Assembly (NCBI GenBank): GCA_963773665.1
Contig: CAVZBZ010000002.1
Coordinates: forward strand, 930,001 to 994,000
From: DATJLY01 sp963773665
GTDB taxonomy: Bacteria; Pseudomonadota; Alphaproteobacteria; ATCC43930; CGMCC-115725
Length of the DNA: 64,000 bases
Direction of reading: 5' to 3'
Shown piece after piece: positions 26,331-35,811 of this stretch. The position numbers and the translations under genes were made by a program. The first letter of the stretch is position 1. Every line of letters starts with the position of its first letter. The notes under the pieces are model-generated. The model did not search any database. It worked only from the letters and a program-made list of their open reading frames with translations, and was not told where the DNA came from.

Positions 26331-28274
26331 ATGTGCGGCGTTGCGGGCATCTGGGATCGGCAGCGGATGGCAGCGCCCGAAGCGCTGGCCGCGCTGACCG
26401 GCACGATGATCGAGGCGCTTGCCCATCGCGGACCGGATGCGGCGGCGCTGTGGCGGGACGACTCGGCGGGATTCTTCCTCGGGCACCGGCGGCTGTCGAT
26501 CGTCGATCTCTCGCCCAACGGGGCGCAGCCGATGGTCTCGTCGTGCGGCCGTTTCGTCATCTCCTACAATGGCGAAATCTACAACGCAGCAGAGCTGCGC
26601 GCGCCACTCGAAGCTGCAGGGCGCCGCTTTCGCGGCCATTGCGACACCGAGGCAATCGTCGAGGGTGCTGCCGAGTGGGGCGTTGCGGCCACGGTCGAGC
26701 GGCTTATCGGCATGTTCGCGATGGCGCTCTGGGACCGACGGGACCGCGTGCTCTACCTCGTCCGAGACCGACTCGGGATCAAGCCCCTCTACTGGGCCGA
26801 GCGCGACGGTCAGATCGTGTTTGGCTCGGAACTCAAGGCGCTGCGCGCCGATCGAAGCTGGACACCGGCGCTTGACCGTGACGCCCTCGCGTCGTACCTG
26901 CGCTTCGGCTATATACCAGCGCCGCTTACGATCTATCGTGACGTGCGCAAGCTCGAGCCCGGCACCATTCTCGCCGTGCGCGAGACCGGCATGCCCACGA
27001 TTGTGCGCTATTGGTCGCTCGCCGACATCGCGCGCAAAGGCCGCAGCGCGCCGATCGAGGCAAACGAGGACGAGGCGGCCGAAGAGCTCGACGCATTGTT
27101 GCGCGACGCGGTCGGCCGCCGCATGGTCGCGGACGTGCCATTGGGGGCCTTTCTCTCGGGCGGAATCGATTCCTCGGTGGTGGTCGCGCTGATGCAGGCG
27201 CAGAGTTCGCGGCCCGTGCGCAGCTTCACGATCGGCTTTCACGAGCCTGGCTTCGACGAGGCGCAGCATGCCGCGGCCATAGCCCGCCATCTCGGTACCG
27301 ATCACACCGAGCTCTACGTCTTGCCCGAACATGCGCGCGAGGTGATCCCGCGTCTTCCGACGATCTATGACGAGCCTTTCGCCGACAGTTCGCAGATTCC
27401 CACGTTTCTCGTCTCCGAGATGACCCGCCGCCATGTCACCGTCGCGCTATCGGGCGACGGCGGGGACGAACTGTTCGCAGGCTACGCCCGTTACTTCGAA
27501 AGCGATGCGCGCTGGCGCACGATCAATGCCATGCCGCACCGCGCGCGTCAGCTCGCCGGATCGGCCCTGCGCGCTGTTCCGCCACGGTGTTGGGACGCGC
27601 TTGCGCGCTTGGTTCCGGCCAGTCATCGGCCCAACCATTTCAGCGACAAGCTGGGTAAGCTTTCATACGCGCTCGCGGCCGAAGGCGGCGAGTTCAGTGC
27701 GTTTTATCTCCAAGTGATGAGCCTGTGGAGCGATCCGGCGCGGGTCGTGAAGCACGCCATCGAGCCCAAGGGCCTCCTCGACGATCCGCGCGCGCGCGAG
27801 TTCGGGCCCGACGTGATCGCGTGGATGCAGTACGTCGATACGCTCGCCTACCTTCCTGACGATATTCTCACCAAGGTCGACCGCGCGTCGATGGCGGTCT
27901 CGCTCGAGGCGCGCGTGCCGATCCTCGATCATCGAGTTGTCGCCTTCAGCTGGCGCCTGCCGCGCGGGATGAAGGCGCAGGGCAGCTCGGGCAAACGCCT
28001 GTTGCGGCGCGTCCTCGAACGCTACGTGCCGAAAGACTTGGTGGAGCGGCCGAAGATGGGATTCGGCGTACCTATCGGCGCCTGGCTCCGCGGACCGCTG
28101 CGCGGCTGGGCCGACACGCTCCTCGACGAACGCCGGATTGCGGCAGACGGCATATTCGATGCCGCACCCATTGTTTCGCGCTGGCGCCAGCATCTCGCCG
28201 GTACGCACAATTGGGACGCATCGCTCTGGACCATCCTCATGTTCCAGGCGTGGAAGGAGCGCTGGATGCCGTGA
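26331..28274 (+). CDS. asnB: Asparagine synthase (glutamine-hydrolysing) family protein (647 aa)
   Basis: Full AsnB architecture. The N-terminal Ntn glutaminase has the nucleophile Cys2 in MCGVAGIWD and HRGPD; the C-terminal ATP-pyrophosphatase domain has SGGIDSS at residues 276-282. ATG 26331 is fixed by the need for Cys at position 2. Copies in polysaccharide loci are often thought to amidate sugar acids or modify an amino-acid substituent rather than supply asparagine, and either is possible here. About 115 bases separate it from the membrane protein gene at 28390. Confidence 0.92.
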   Translation: MCGVAGIWDRQRMAAPEALAALTGTMIEALAHRGPDAAALWRDDSAGFFLGHRRLSIVDLSPNGAQPMVSSCGRFVISYNGEIYNAAELRAPLEAAGRRFRGHCDTEAIVEGAAEWGVAATVERLIGMFAMALWDRRDRVLYLVRDRLGIKPLYWAERDGQIVFGSELKALRADRSWTPALDRDALASYLRFGYIPAPLTIYRDVRKLEPGTILAVRETGMPTIVRYWSLADIARKGRSAPIEANEDEAAEELDALLRDAVGRRMVADVPLGAFLSGGIDSSVVVALMQAQSSRPVRSFTIGFHEPGFDEAQHAAAIARHLGTDHTELYVLPEHAREVIPRLPTIYDEPFADSSQIPTFLVSEMTRRHVTVALSGDGGDELFAGYARYFESDARWRTINAMPHRARQLAGSALRAVPPRCWDALARLVPASHRPNHFSDKLGKLSYALAAEGGEFSAFYLQVMSLWSDPARVVKHAIEPKGLLDDPRAREFGPDVIAWMQYVDTLAYLPDDILTKVDRASMAVSLEARVPILDHRVVAFSWRLPRGMKAQGSSGKRLLRRVLERYVPKDLVERPKMGFGVPIGAWLRGPLRGWADTLLDERRIAADGIFDAAPIVSRWRQHLAGTHNWDASLWTILMFQAWKERWMP

Positions 28275-28389
28275 CTGCGCTTCGCCGCCGACCCGTAAGG
28301 GTCAGCGCAACTCTTCTGTTTTCTCTCGCTAAATTCCGACCTAGAGTTTTCGAGTTGCTGGACGTGCGCGCCGCGAGGGGCATCGGCAT

Positions 28390-30603
28390 ATGGAAGTGGT
28401 GAAGCGTCAATACCTGGCGCCCGTCGTAACCGGGATCGCCTTGGTATTTGCTTTCAGCCGTATGGGCGACCATTCGTTTCTGTCTGCCGCCTCGAGTGTA
28501 TCGGCCTTTACGGTGCTCGCGGTTTTGGCGGCAATGGTCTCGGGCCATTTGCTCGCCTCCCTGAGACTCAAGCTGATCGCCGGCGACTTGAGCACCAACC
28601 TGTCGTTCCGCGATTCGGTCGCGGCGTTGGCGTACGGACAATTGGCAGGGTCGTTCTTCTTCCAGGTGATAGGCCAAACGATCGCCCGCAGCGCCGTTCT
28701 CTCCCCATCCGGGGTCTCGCTTCCAACCGTCATAGTCATGACGGGATATGAGCGTATTGTCGCAGCAGGCGTTTCCTTCGTGCTGGCGATCGCCGGCGCT
28801 CTCTTTCTGTTCGGTAGAATAGTGACCGACTTCGCGGCCGGCGGCGCGGCGCTTGCGAAGATCCTCGTCGGGATCGCAGTCGTGACATGTGCCGGCGCCT
28901 ACATGGCGTGGGGCGGACATGCGCAGCGCCTAGTGTCGTCAGCCAATTCATGGGAGATCATCAAGCGTGTTGGACGCGCGGCGGCTCTGAGCCTGGCGAT
29001 TCAGCTATTCACAATGACTGCCTACATCGCCGCGACGGTAAGTCTCACTCATGTCGCCATACCGGTGACAACCATTGCCGCGGCCGCCACGTTGGTCATG
29101 CTCGCGGCGAGTATACCGATCAGCCTTGCCGGATGGGGGTTGCGGGAGGTCAGCGCCGTTTACGCCCTCGGATACATTGGCGTTCCGAACGGTGTGTCGC
29201 TCGTGACCGCGATCCTCGTTGGCATCACCTCGCTTCTCGTGAACGGTGGACTGGCGCTCACCGTCTCGTACCTACCTTCGAGGATGCGCGCTCCTCCCGG
29301 TTCAGCCGCGGCTTTGTCGCAAACCGCCCAATGCGCAAGCTTCCTGAGCTGGTTTCTTCCGCTGTTCGCCGCATCGGCAGTTTTCTTTCAGATTTACGTG
29401 CCCGTGGGGGTCGACCGCCTCAACGTCAATCTCGCGGACAGCGTCACTCTCTTCGCCGGCGCGGTGTTCGTTCTTCGCAGGGGCTGTCTTTCGAACTGGC
29501 GCATGCCGCATCTGGGACTTTTCGCTGCCCTGATGACGGTCGCCATAACCTTGGCGTTCGTCCATGGCCTCTTCGTGGCGGGATGGACGAGTTGGGGTTT
29601 CACGAATCGCTTTTTTGGCTGGCTTGTCGTTCTGTCTTATGTGGCGACCGGCGCCCTGCTCGTGAGCGAGGCGGGGCAGGATGGCCTGATCGTTCTGCTA
29701 AGGACGTTCGTAGTCTCGGGGCTGGCGATCGCCGGCCTGGAGATGTTCCTTGTGACGGTTCAAAGCGCCGGCATACCCGTGTCACCCGATATTTTGGCCG
29801 TGCGCATCGAGGGATTTGCCCAAAACCCCAATGCGTTCGCATTTCAACTCTTGCTTGTCATATCGGCGATAATGGCCCTTCGACAAGGCTTTCGCGGCGC
29901 CGTCTTTGCACTGGCTCTAGCGTTCCTCGGCTTGATATGGACAGGCTCGCGCGCCGGATTAGGCACGTGCGCAATTCTGTGCACCGCAGCCGTGGCCCTT
30001 CAATGCATTTCCGTGCGCCAGTTGATGTCTTCGTTGCTGCTGACATTGATGTTGGCCGGATTTATCGTCGCCGTTTCTTACGCCTTGAGCGGGCACGAAC
30101 CACGTCTTTTGGCGAACGTCGCGGTTAGCGATTCGGTATCGGATACCGAGCGCTGGCGAAGCCTGACGCTCGCTTGGCAGATGTTTAAGGAACATCCCCT
30201 GTTCGGCGCTGGACTTGGCGTCTTCATCGCCGAGTTTCGCCGTGCCGACGGCATCGGCCTTGTCATTCATTCAACGCCCATGTGGCTGCTTGCGGAGGTG
30301 GGCCTGGCGGGGTTCGCGATCTTCGCTGCGCCTTATTTCTTCGTTCTGGCCTCGGAACTCAAATCCTACCGCGACGAGAACAGCGATGTCTCGCGGCGGC
30401 TGGCCGTGCTGTCTCTGATCGTCTTCGGCGTCATGTGCCAGGCGCATGAGTTGCTCTATCAGCGTACGTTGTGGCTCGTGCTTGGGGCCGCATTGGCGTG
30501 CAAGCCGGTCCTAGTCCGATCCCGCGCGTCCGCCGTAGCGGATGACCACCGCCGCACCATGACCGCGATTCCAAATCCCGTCACGGCCGAGCCAGGCCCT
30601 TAG
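28390..30603 (+). CDS. Fusion of UPF0104 flippase-like domain and O-antigen ligase/polymerase-like domain (737 aa)
   Basis: Polytopic membrane protein with two recognisable halves. Residues about 1-310 resemble the LPG-synthase TM/UPF0104 family, shown by PISLAGWGLREVSAVYALGY starting at residue 243. Residues about 320-720 resemble the Wzy_C/WaaL ligase-polymerase family: NPNAFAFQLL at 479, GSRAGLG, and HPLFGAGLGVF at 602 followed by IHSTPMWLLAEVGLAGF. Each half has many hydrophobic helices. ATG 28390 follows GAGGGG. The base composition appears lower in GC than the neighbours. The next gene starts two bases after the stop. The fusion suggests coupled translocation and polymerisation or ligation, which is inference. 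Confidence 0.82.
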   Translation: MEVVKRQYLAPVVTGIALVFAFSRMGDHSFLSAASSVSAFTVLAVLAAMVSGHLLASLRLKLIAGDLSTNLSFRDSVAALAYGQLAGSFFFQVIGQTIARSAVLSPSGVSLPTVIVMTGYERIVAAGVSFVLAIAGALFLFGRIVTDFAAGGAALAKILVGIAVVTCAGAYMAWGGHAQRLVSSANSWEIIKRVGRAAALSLAIQLFTMTAYIAATVSLTHVAIPVTTIAAAATLVMLAASIPISLAGWGLREVSAVYALGYIGVPNGVSLVTAILVGITSLLVNGGLALTVSYLPSRMRAPPGSAAALSQTAQCASFLSWFLPLFAASAVFFQIYVPVGVDRLNVNLADSVTLFAGAVFVLRRGCLSNWRMPHLGLFAALMTVAITLAFVHGLFVAGWTSWGFTNRFFGWLVVLSYVATGALLVSEAGQDGLIVLLRTFVVSGLAIAGLEMFLVTVQSAGIPVSPDILAVRIEGFAQNPNAFAFQLLLVISAIMALRQGFRGAVFALALAFLGLIWTGSRAGLGTCAILCTAAVALQCISVRQLMSSLLLTLMLAGFIVAVSYALSGHEPRLLANVAVSDSVSDTERWRSLTLAWQMFKEHPLFGAGLGVFIAEFRRADGIGLVIHSTPMWLLAEVGLAGFAIFAAPYFFVLASELKSYRDENSDVSRRLAVLSLIVFGVMCQAHELLYQRTLWLVLGAALACKPVLVRSRASAVADDHRRTMTAIPNPVTAEPGP

Positions 30604-30605
30604 GA

Positions 30606-31766
30606 ATGCACGGGAGAATCGCCGGCATTCAGGTTCTGCGAGCCATCGCGGCGACGCTTGTCGCGGTCGGTCATTTCTGCCTGACGACGTGGAACTATGG
30701 CGGCGGCCAATATCCGGGCTGGCTCTTCGCTCTTGCGAATTTCGGGCAAGCCGGCGTCAACCTTTTCTTCTGCATCAGCGGGTTCGTGCTGCTCGGCGTC
30801 ACTCAGTCGAGTCGCGATCACTTCCGCCTACCGGATTTCCTGGTTCGCCGCGTCATCCGAATAGTCCCGCTCTACTGGGTGGCGACGTCCATGATTGTCT
30901 GCATGGCGCTCGCATCGGCCGCAGCAAAACATGGCCTGAATGCGGCTCTTGCCGCGCCGCTGTTCGCGCCGGAGTTCCTGTTGAAAAGCTACCTGTTTTG
31001 GCCTGTGACCAATCCGAGCGACGGTTCGATCATGCCGTTCTTGGAGCAAGGATGGACGCTGAGTTACGAGTTCTATTTCTATCTTCTGCTTGGCTTGATC
31101 GCCTGGCGCATTCGTTCGGCGGCAATGGGTTTGCTGTTGCTGTCCGCGCTCATGGCAGCGGCCTGCATCCTGGCCGGCCATTACGCCGGCACCGGTGCCG
31201 TTGGCCAATTCCTGCAAAATCGGGTCGTGATCGAGTTCCTGATGGGCGCGGGCGTCTATGTCGTCACTCGGCGCAACGTCACGAGAGGCGGCCTTCCGAT
31301 CATGCTCCTCGGGTTCATACTTCTTATTTTCGGTCGCGATCTTTTGCCTATGACGGCCAGTCGTGAAGTTTATTGGGGCATTCCGTCGGCGCTCATTCTC
31401 TATGGCATCGTCGCGTCCGAATGGCGTCTGCGGTACAGCGCTTCGCTGGTGCTGCTGGGCGATGCCTCTTATTCCCTCTACCTGACGCACGGCTTCGTGA
31501 CCTATGCGTATGGCGCGTTGCTGCGGCGCGGACTTCTTGGCCCGCCGCCGGCGGGCTACCTCGCCATCGTGCTGGGAACTGCCATAAGCATCATGCTCGC
31601 CATTCTCTGCTATCGGCTTGTCGAAGCGCCGCTGCAAAAGAGGCTGCTCGATGCTTATCGCTCGCCCTCGAGACGGAACGTCACGGCGGCCGACCACACA
31701 ACCGCCTCGATTGCCGCGGGAGTGACAAAGGGCGACGCGCGGCTCGATGTACCGGTGGGCGACTGA
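30606..31766 (+). CDS. Acyltransferase family 3 membrane protein, OafA-like (386 aa)
   Basis: Integral membrane O-acyltransferase (Acyl_transf_3). QVLRAIAATLVAVGHF near residues 9-24 carries the conserved Arg and His; GVNLFFCISGFVLLG and RRVIRIVPLYWVAT follow. About ten hydrophobic helices are visible, and the final DASYSLYLTHGF is typical. It probably O-acetylates the polysaccharide. It is coupled to the fusion protein at 28390-30603 (two-base gap), so acylation may accompany assembly or ligation. Confidence 0.9.
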   Translation: MHGRIAGIQVLRAIAATLVAVGHFCLTTWNYGGGQYPGWLFALANFGQAGVNLFFCISGFVLLGVTQSSRDHFRLPDFLVRRVIRIVPLYWVATSMIVCMALASAAAKHGLNAALAAPLFAPEFLLKSYLFWPVTNPSDGSIMPFLEQGWTLSYEFYFYLLLGLIAWRIRSAAMGLLLLSALMAAACILAGHYAGTGAVGQFLQNRVVIEFLMGAGVYVVTRRNVTRGGLPIMLLGFILLIFGRDLLPMTASREVYWGIPSALILYGIVASEWRLRYSASLVLLGDASYSLYLTHGFVTYAYGALLRRGLLGPPPAGYLAIVLGTAISIMLAILCYRLVEAPLQKRLLDAYRSPSRRNVTAADHTTASIAAGVTKGDARLDVPVGD

Positions 31767-31778
31767 TCCGGCCTTGCG

Positions 31779-32748
31779 TTAGTCGCCGCCCGCGGCAGAC
31801 CGCCTTCTCTTCGCGAATAGGCCGCGGCGCTCTTTCCGGGGAGGTGCCTCCGCCGCCCGCGCCGTCGCACGATGTCGCACGTCAACGAGCGCCGTACCGG
31901 TCCCCGCCGCATGGCGGCCGAACACGACGATATAGTTGTAAGGTGCGGAGAGCGGCTCCTCATAGAGCAGCACGGCATTGGGAAGCAGGGTCAGAAGCGC
32001 CTCGGCCGTAAGACACGGCCGGCCCTGCCATTCGTCCGCGAACAGGCCCGAATTCATGGTGAGATATCCCGCGCCGGCGCGGAGCAGCACGCGCTCGAGG
32101 TAATCCTCCTGGAGCGCGCGTCCCAGTTCTGAAAACGCGTAGTTGCTGAGCACGAGTCCGCAGCGCCAGTCGGGCCCGATTTCGACCTTTGACAGAAAAC
32201 GGAACTGCGGCTTCAGAACGAAATGCTCGAGATATTGCCGCGCGAGAAACAGCACCGGCATCAGATCGATGCATGTATAGGTCTTGAGCCCGGTCCCCGC
32301 GCGCGCCGCGTAATCCGCGACGATCCGCGCCTGGCCGCCATGCCCGACGCCGATCTCGGCGATCTCATCGATCGTTGCAAATTGCGGGAAGAGTGCGACG
32401 AGATCGCACAACACCTTGCAATAGCGCAGAGTCGTCGGCGCGAGCCGCACCTCGCCATAGGGATGCGTCACTGGCCCGCCGACCGTGTCGGCGGTCTCCG
32501 AACTCGAGATAAATGCGCCGCACGGTCTCGTTTCGGATGACGTCGAGATAGGCCTTGCCCGTCTCGGGCCACAAAGTCTCAACCACGGCGGCATAGCGCG
32601 GATCGCGACGGAACGTGGCAAAGACCTTGGGATTCGTTACCGCTTGCCAGATGAAGGAGACATAATCGTCGCCGTCACGGTGCCCCCATTGGCTGAGCAT
32701 CACGCACCCGTCTCTCCCGTAGGCGGCGCAGCGTAATCGAGCGGTCAT
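31779..32748 (-). pseudogene. Putative sugar O-methyltransferase, frameshifted
   Basis: Two overlapping frames together form one protein of the 'putative sugar O-methyltransferase' family. The first part (from ATG 32748) has WGHRDGDDYVSFIWQAV and ETVRRIYLEFGD; the second has DTVGGPVTHPYGEVRLAPTT and then IDEIAEIGVGHGGQARIV. The frame breaks at GG 32493-32494; dropping one base gives a continuous 322-aa product. The C-terminus ends in a basic tail. Apart from this one base both parts look intact. The cause may be a real frameshift or a sequence error. Confidence 0.82.
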
Positions 32749-32807
32749 CGCGAGTCCACGCGTTCCGGCGCTCGGCGCGCGAGCCTCGTCGGACGCACGG
32801 CATGGCT

Positions 32808-33836
32808 TCAGCGAATGAAATCGCGGCGCTTGCGGGCGAGCTGCGAATAGCGGTCGGGCTCGTACATAACGATGTGCGTGCCGCTCGATTCGATCTCGAA
32901 CGGCACCATGAGGAAATTCTGCAGCACATCGAGCACGCGCTGGCGTTCCTGCGGCCGGACGCACAGCAGCACGAAGCCGCCGCCGCCCGCGCCCAAGAGC
33001 TTGCCGCCGACCGCGCCCGCGCGCCGCGCGACTTCATAGAGCTCGTCCACGACCGGCGTCGAGATCGCCGGCGACAGGCTGCGCTTCAGCAGCCAGTTCT
33101 CGTGCAGAAGCCCGCCGAAATCGGCGATGTCGCGGCCGTTGACGAGAATGTCGGCCGCTTCGTACACCAATGACTGCATGCGGTGCAGCGAAGCGGTCTG
33201 CGCCGGGATGGCGGCGATTTGCTGCTTTGCGACATCGGACGCGGTGCGCGAAATGCCGGTATAGACCAGCAGCAGATGCTCCTCGAGCGCGCGCTTGCGC
33301 ACGGCGGATATCGGCAAGGGACGGACCTCGAACTTGCCGCTGCGGTCGATCTCGACGAGATTGAGGCCGCCGAAGGCGGTGGTGATCTGGTCCTGCACGC
33401 CGACATCGTCGTGCAGCAGATCCTGTTCGAGGTGGATCGCCTCGGCCGCGAGCTGCTGCTTCGAGACCAGCACCCCTTTGAGCGCATAGAGCGCATGCAG
33501 GATGCCGACGGCGAAGGCCGAGCTCGAGCCGAGACCGGCGCGCGCCGGCAGGTCGCCGTCGTGATGGATCTCGAGCCCTTCCTCGACGCCCAGGTGACGG
33601 ATCGCCTCGCGCACGGCGGGATGCGCAATCTCGTCCGTCTCGCGCACCAGCTCGATGCGCGACCACACGATCCGGTGCTTGTGCTCGAAGAACGGCGGGT
33701 AGAAGCGGCAGCTCAGGTGACAATAGCGATCGATCGACGCGGCAAGCACGGCGCCGCCATGCTCGCGAAACCACACCGGATAATCGGTGCCGCCGCCGAA
33801 GAACGAAATGCGGAACGGAGTCGATGTTATGATCAT
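32808..33836 (-). CDS. GHMP family sugar kinase, HddA-like (342 aa)
   Basis: Resembles D-glycero-alpha-D-manno-heptose-7-phosphate 1-kinase (HddA). STPFRISFFGGGTDYPVWF is at residues 5-23, the phosphate loop GDLPARAGLGSSSAFAVGI is central, and GKLLGAGGGGFVLLCV is near the C-terminus. The expected product is the 1,7-bisphosphate or a sugar-1-phosphate for nucleotide activation. The partner phosphatase and nucleotidyltransferase are fused in 44064-45266. No GmhA isomerase is in the window. ATG 33836 begins right at the fold; the upstream open frame overlaps the next gene. Fucose/L-glucose-type kinase activity is an alternative. Confidence 0.88.
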   Translation of the reverse strand: MIITSTPFRISFFGGGTDYPVWFREHGGAVLAASIDRYCHLSCRFYPPFFEHKHRIVWSRIELVRETDEIAHPAVREAIRHLGVEEGLEIHHDGDLPARAGLGSSSAFAVGILHALYALKGVLVSKQQLAAEAIHLEQDLLHDDVGVQDQITTAFGGLNLVEIDRSGKFEVRPLPISAVRKRALEEHLLLVYTGISRTASDVAKQQIAAIPAQTASLHRMQSLVYEAADILVNGRDIADFGGLLHENWLLKRSLSPAISTPVVDELYEVARRAGAVGGKLLGAGGGGFVLLCVRPQERQRVLDVLQNFLMVPFEIESSGTHIVMYEPDRYSQLARKRRDFIR

Positions 33837-33870
33837 GCGTCCGCCCGTATCGTGCGGCCTGTACTTCCTG

Positions 33871-34857
33871 TCAAGCGCCGCGCCGCAGCATGGCGCGCGG
33901 GTCGAGCCCCATCGCGAAACTCGTAATTCCCGCGAGGACCAGGACCGACAGCAGCTGCAGGGCATGGGCGATGATGGCGAAGGCGAGCGCCGGCTCGACC
34001 GGGACTCCGAAGGCCTGGAGCGCGAAGACGGTCGCGGCGTGGAAAACCCCGAACCCGCCCGGCGCGAGCGGCACGATGAAGCTCAGCCCCACCGCTCCGA
34101 CGGCGAAGCTCGCGGCGGCGACCGATACGCCCGCGATCAATGCCCGGATGCCGAGCCAGTAGGACAACACGGTCGAGCCCCAAAGCGCCGCCGAGATGAG
34201 CACGATGACGATCGTGAACCGCGCCGTTCGGAACGTCGCGAGCCCGGAGAGAAGGTCCTGCGCCACCGCATGCCAGCGCGCGCCCCGCTCGAATCGCGCG
34301 AGGCGACGGGCAAGCAAGGTGAGTAAGGGCGCGCGCAGCCGTACCATGAGCGCAAGCGCCGCCAATCCCAAAACGAGCCCGGCGATCAGCGCCAGCGCCA
34401 AACCGTGGGCCCACGGCGCCGCCGCGGGCAGGAACACGAGCGCGCCCAAAAACACGACGGCGACTGCGGCCGTGTCGCAGACCCGGTTGACGAGGATGAT
34501 CGACAGCGCCTGCGGTACGCTCACGCCGAGCCGCTGCCGGAACAAAAGCGCCATGACCACGTCGCCGCCGCGCATCGGCACGATGCTGTTCACCGCCATG
34601 CCGATGGCGTGCGCGGCCCAGATCGTCCGGTATTCCCCCGCGACCGGGCGCGAGACGGCGCGCAACAGCAGCAGCATGCGCAATGGCCGCAGGAACAGCA
34701 TCGCCGACCACGCGGCCAGCATGGCGGCGACATAGAACGGCTGCGCCGCGGCGAATTCCCGCGCGAGCCGGGGCCAGTCGATCGCGCGGGCCGCGAGGGT
34801 GAGAAGCGCCACAAAAGCAAGGAGGAGCGGCAGCCGCAAAGACCAGGGAAGACGCAT
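33871..34857 (-). CDS. UPF0104/lysylphosphatidylglycerol synthase TM-like flippase protein (328 aa)
   Basis: Polytopic inner-membrane protein with about eight hydrophobic helices. The family signature is visible as SIVPMRGGDVVMALLFRQRLG (split across residues 97-117) and FIVPLAPGGFGVFHAATVFAL near residue 267. It is the stand-alone relative of the N-terminal half of 28390-30603. Some family members flip or present lipids; the function here is not known. It lies between the GT2 (34889) and the kinase (33836) in one minus-strand run. Confidence 0.85.
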   Translation of the reverse strand: MRLPWSLRLPLLLAFVALLTLAARAIDWPRLAREFAAAQPFYVAAMLAAWSAMLFLRPLRMLLLLRAVSRPVAGEYRTIWAAHAIGMAVNSIVPMRGGDVVMALLFRQRLGVSVPQALSIILVNRVCDTAAVAVVFLGALVFLPAAAPWAHGLALALIAGLVLGLAALALMVRLRAPLLTLLARRLARFERGARWHAVAQDLLSGLATFRTARFTIVIVLISAALWGSTVLSYWLGIRALIAGVSVAAASFAVGAVGLSFIVPLAPGGFGVFHAATVFALQAFGVPVEPALAFAIIAHALQLLSVLVLAGITSFAMGLDPRAMLRRGA

Positions 34858-34888
34858 CAGCGCTCGCCGCCTTGCGCGGCTATGGGCG

Positions 34889-35707
34889 TCAAAGGCGCAG
34901 GCCCAAAAATTTCCTGAGATAGAGCCGCACGATCATCAGCAGAACGCACAAGCCGTTATAGACGATCGACCGCTTGGTCACGCCGCCGATCCGCTTCGGC
35001 TCTTCGCCCGGTATCTCGACTGCCCTCAAGTTATTGAGCGCGCAGATGCCGGTGACGAGCGGCTCGAGCACCGGCCCTTTCAGATAATGCGCGAAATCCT
35101 CGTCGAGCAGGATGCGCCGGCTGTAGCCGCGGTACATGGTCAGCGAATCGGTGATCGGGAATTTCGCCAGCGGGCGCATCAGGCGCGTGAACAGCCAGTT
35201 GCCGAAGGCCGAGACCAGGTGATCGTCGTGCGAGCGCGCATGATCGAGATAGCGCGAGACCACCACGAGGTCATGGCCCTGACCGAGCTTCGCCACGATC
35301 TCGGGCAGAAGGTCGGCCGGGCAGTTGCCATCCGGGCTGAACTCGATCACGCAATCGCACCTGAGCGCGCGGGCGATGTCGTAGACGGCGAACTGCAGGC
35401 CAGGCCGGATCTGACTCACCACCGTCAGCCCTTCGGCGATCGCGTGTTCGACGGTGCCGTCAACCGACCCGCCATCGACGATCACGATCTCGTCAACCAC
35501 CGTGCGGTCGATCGCAGGAAGCGTCGCCTTGAGCCCTTGCAACTCGTTCAAGGTCGGCATCAGGAGCGTGATCTTGGGCGCGCCCGCGGCCCTTGGCGCG
35601 CGCTGGCGCAGGGTCCCCTGCTCCTCCTCTGCGGTCCAATCCACGACGATGGCGCGGGCGTGCGACGGCAACGGAAAATCCCCCTGCTGACAGGGCCTTA
35701 CTGGCAT
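34889..35707 (-). CDS. Family 2 glycosyltransferase, dolichol-phosphate-mannose synthase-like (272 aa)
   Basis: Catalytic domain begins ITLLMPTLNELQGLKATLPA, followed by VIVDGGSVDGT and FSPDGNCP (DxD-like position). A single hydrophobic segment near the C-terminus (YNGLCVLLMIVRLYL) may anchor it. This layout fits transfer of a sugar to a polyprenyl phosphate. ATG 35707 is chosen over a TTG at 35722. Thirty or so N-terminal residues lack homology, so the real start may be further downstream. It is divergent from the radical SAM gene. Confidence 0.85.
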   Translation of the reverse strand: MPVRPCQQGDFPLPSHARAIVVDWTAEEEQGTLRQRAPRAAGAPKITLLMPTLNELQGLKATLPAIDRTVVDEIVIVDGGSVDGTVEHAIAEGLTVVSQIRPGLQFAVYDIARALRCDCVIEFSPDGNCPADLLPEIVAKLGQGHDLVVVSRYLDHARSHDDHLVSAFGNWLFTRLMRPLAKFPITDSLTMYRGYSRRILLDEDFAHYLKGPVLEPLVTGICALNNLRAVEIPGEEPKRIGGVTKRSIVYNGLCVLLMIVRLYLRKFLGLRL

Positions 35708-35811
35708 GTTCCGGGTCGCCAAACAAGCGGAAAATCCCGGTCAGAACTTGCCAAATCCCCGTGGAGAGAATAGAAGCGCCTGGTGCATGGCTTTGCGAGG
35801 ACCACGGGGCC

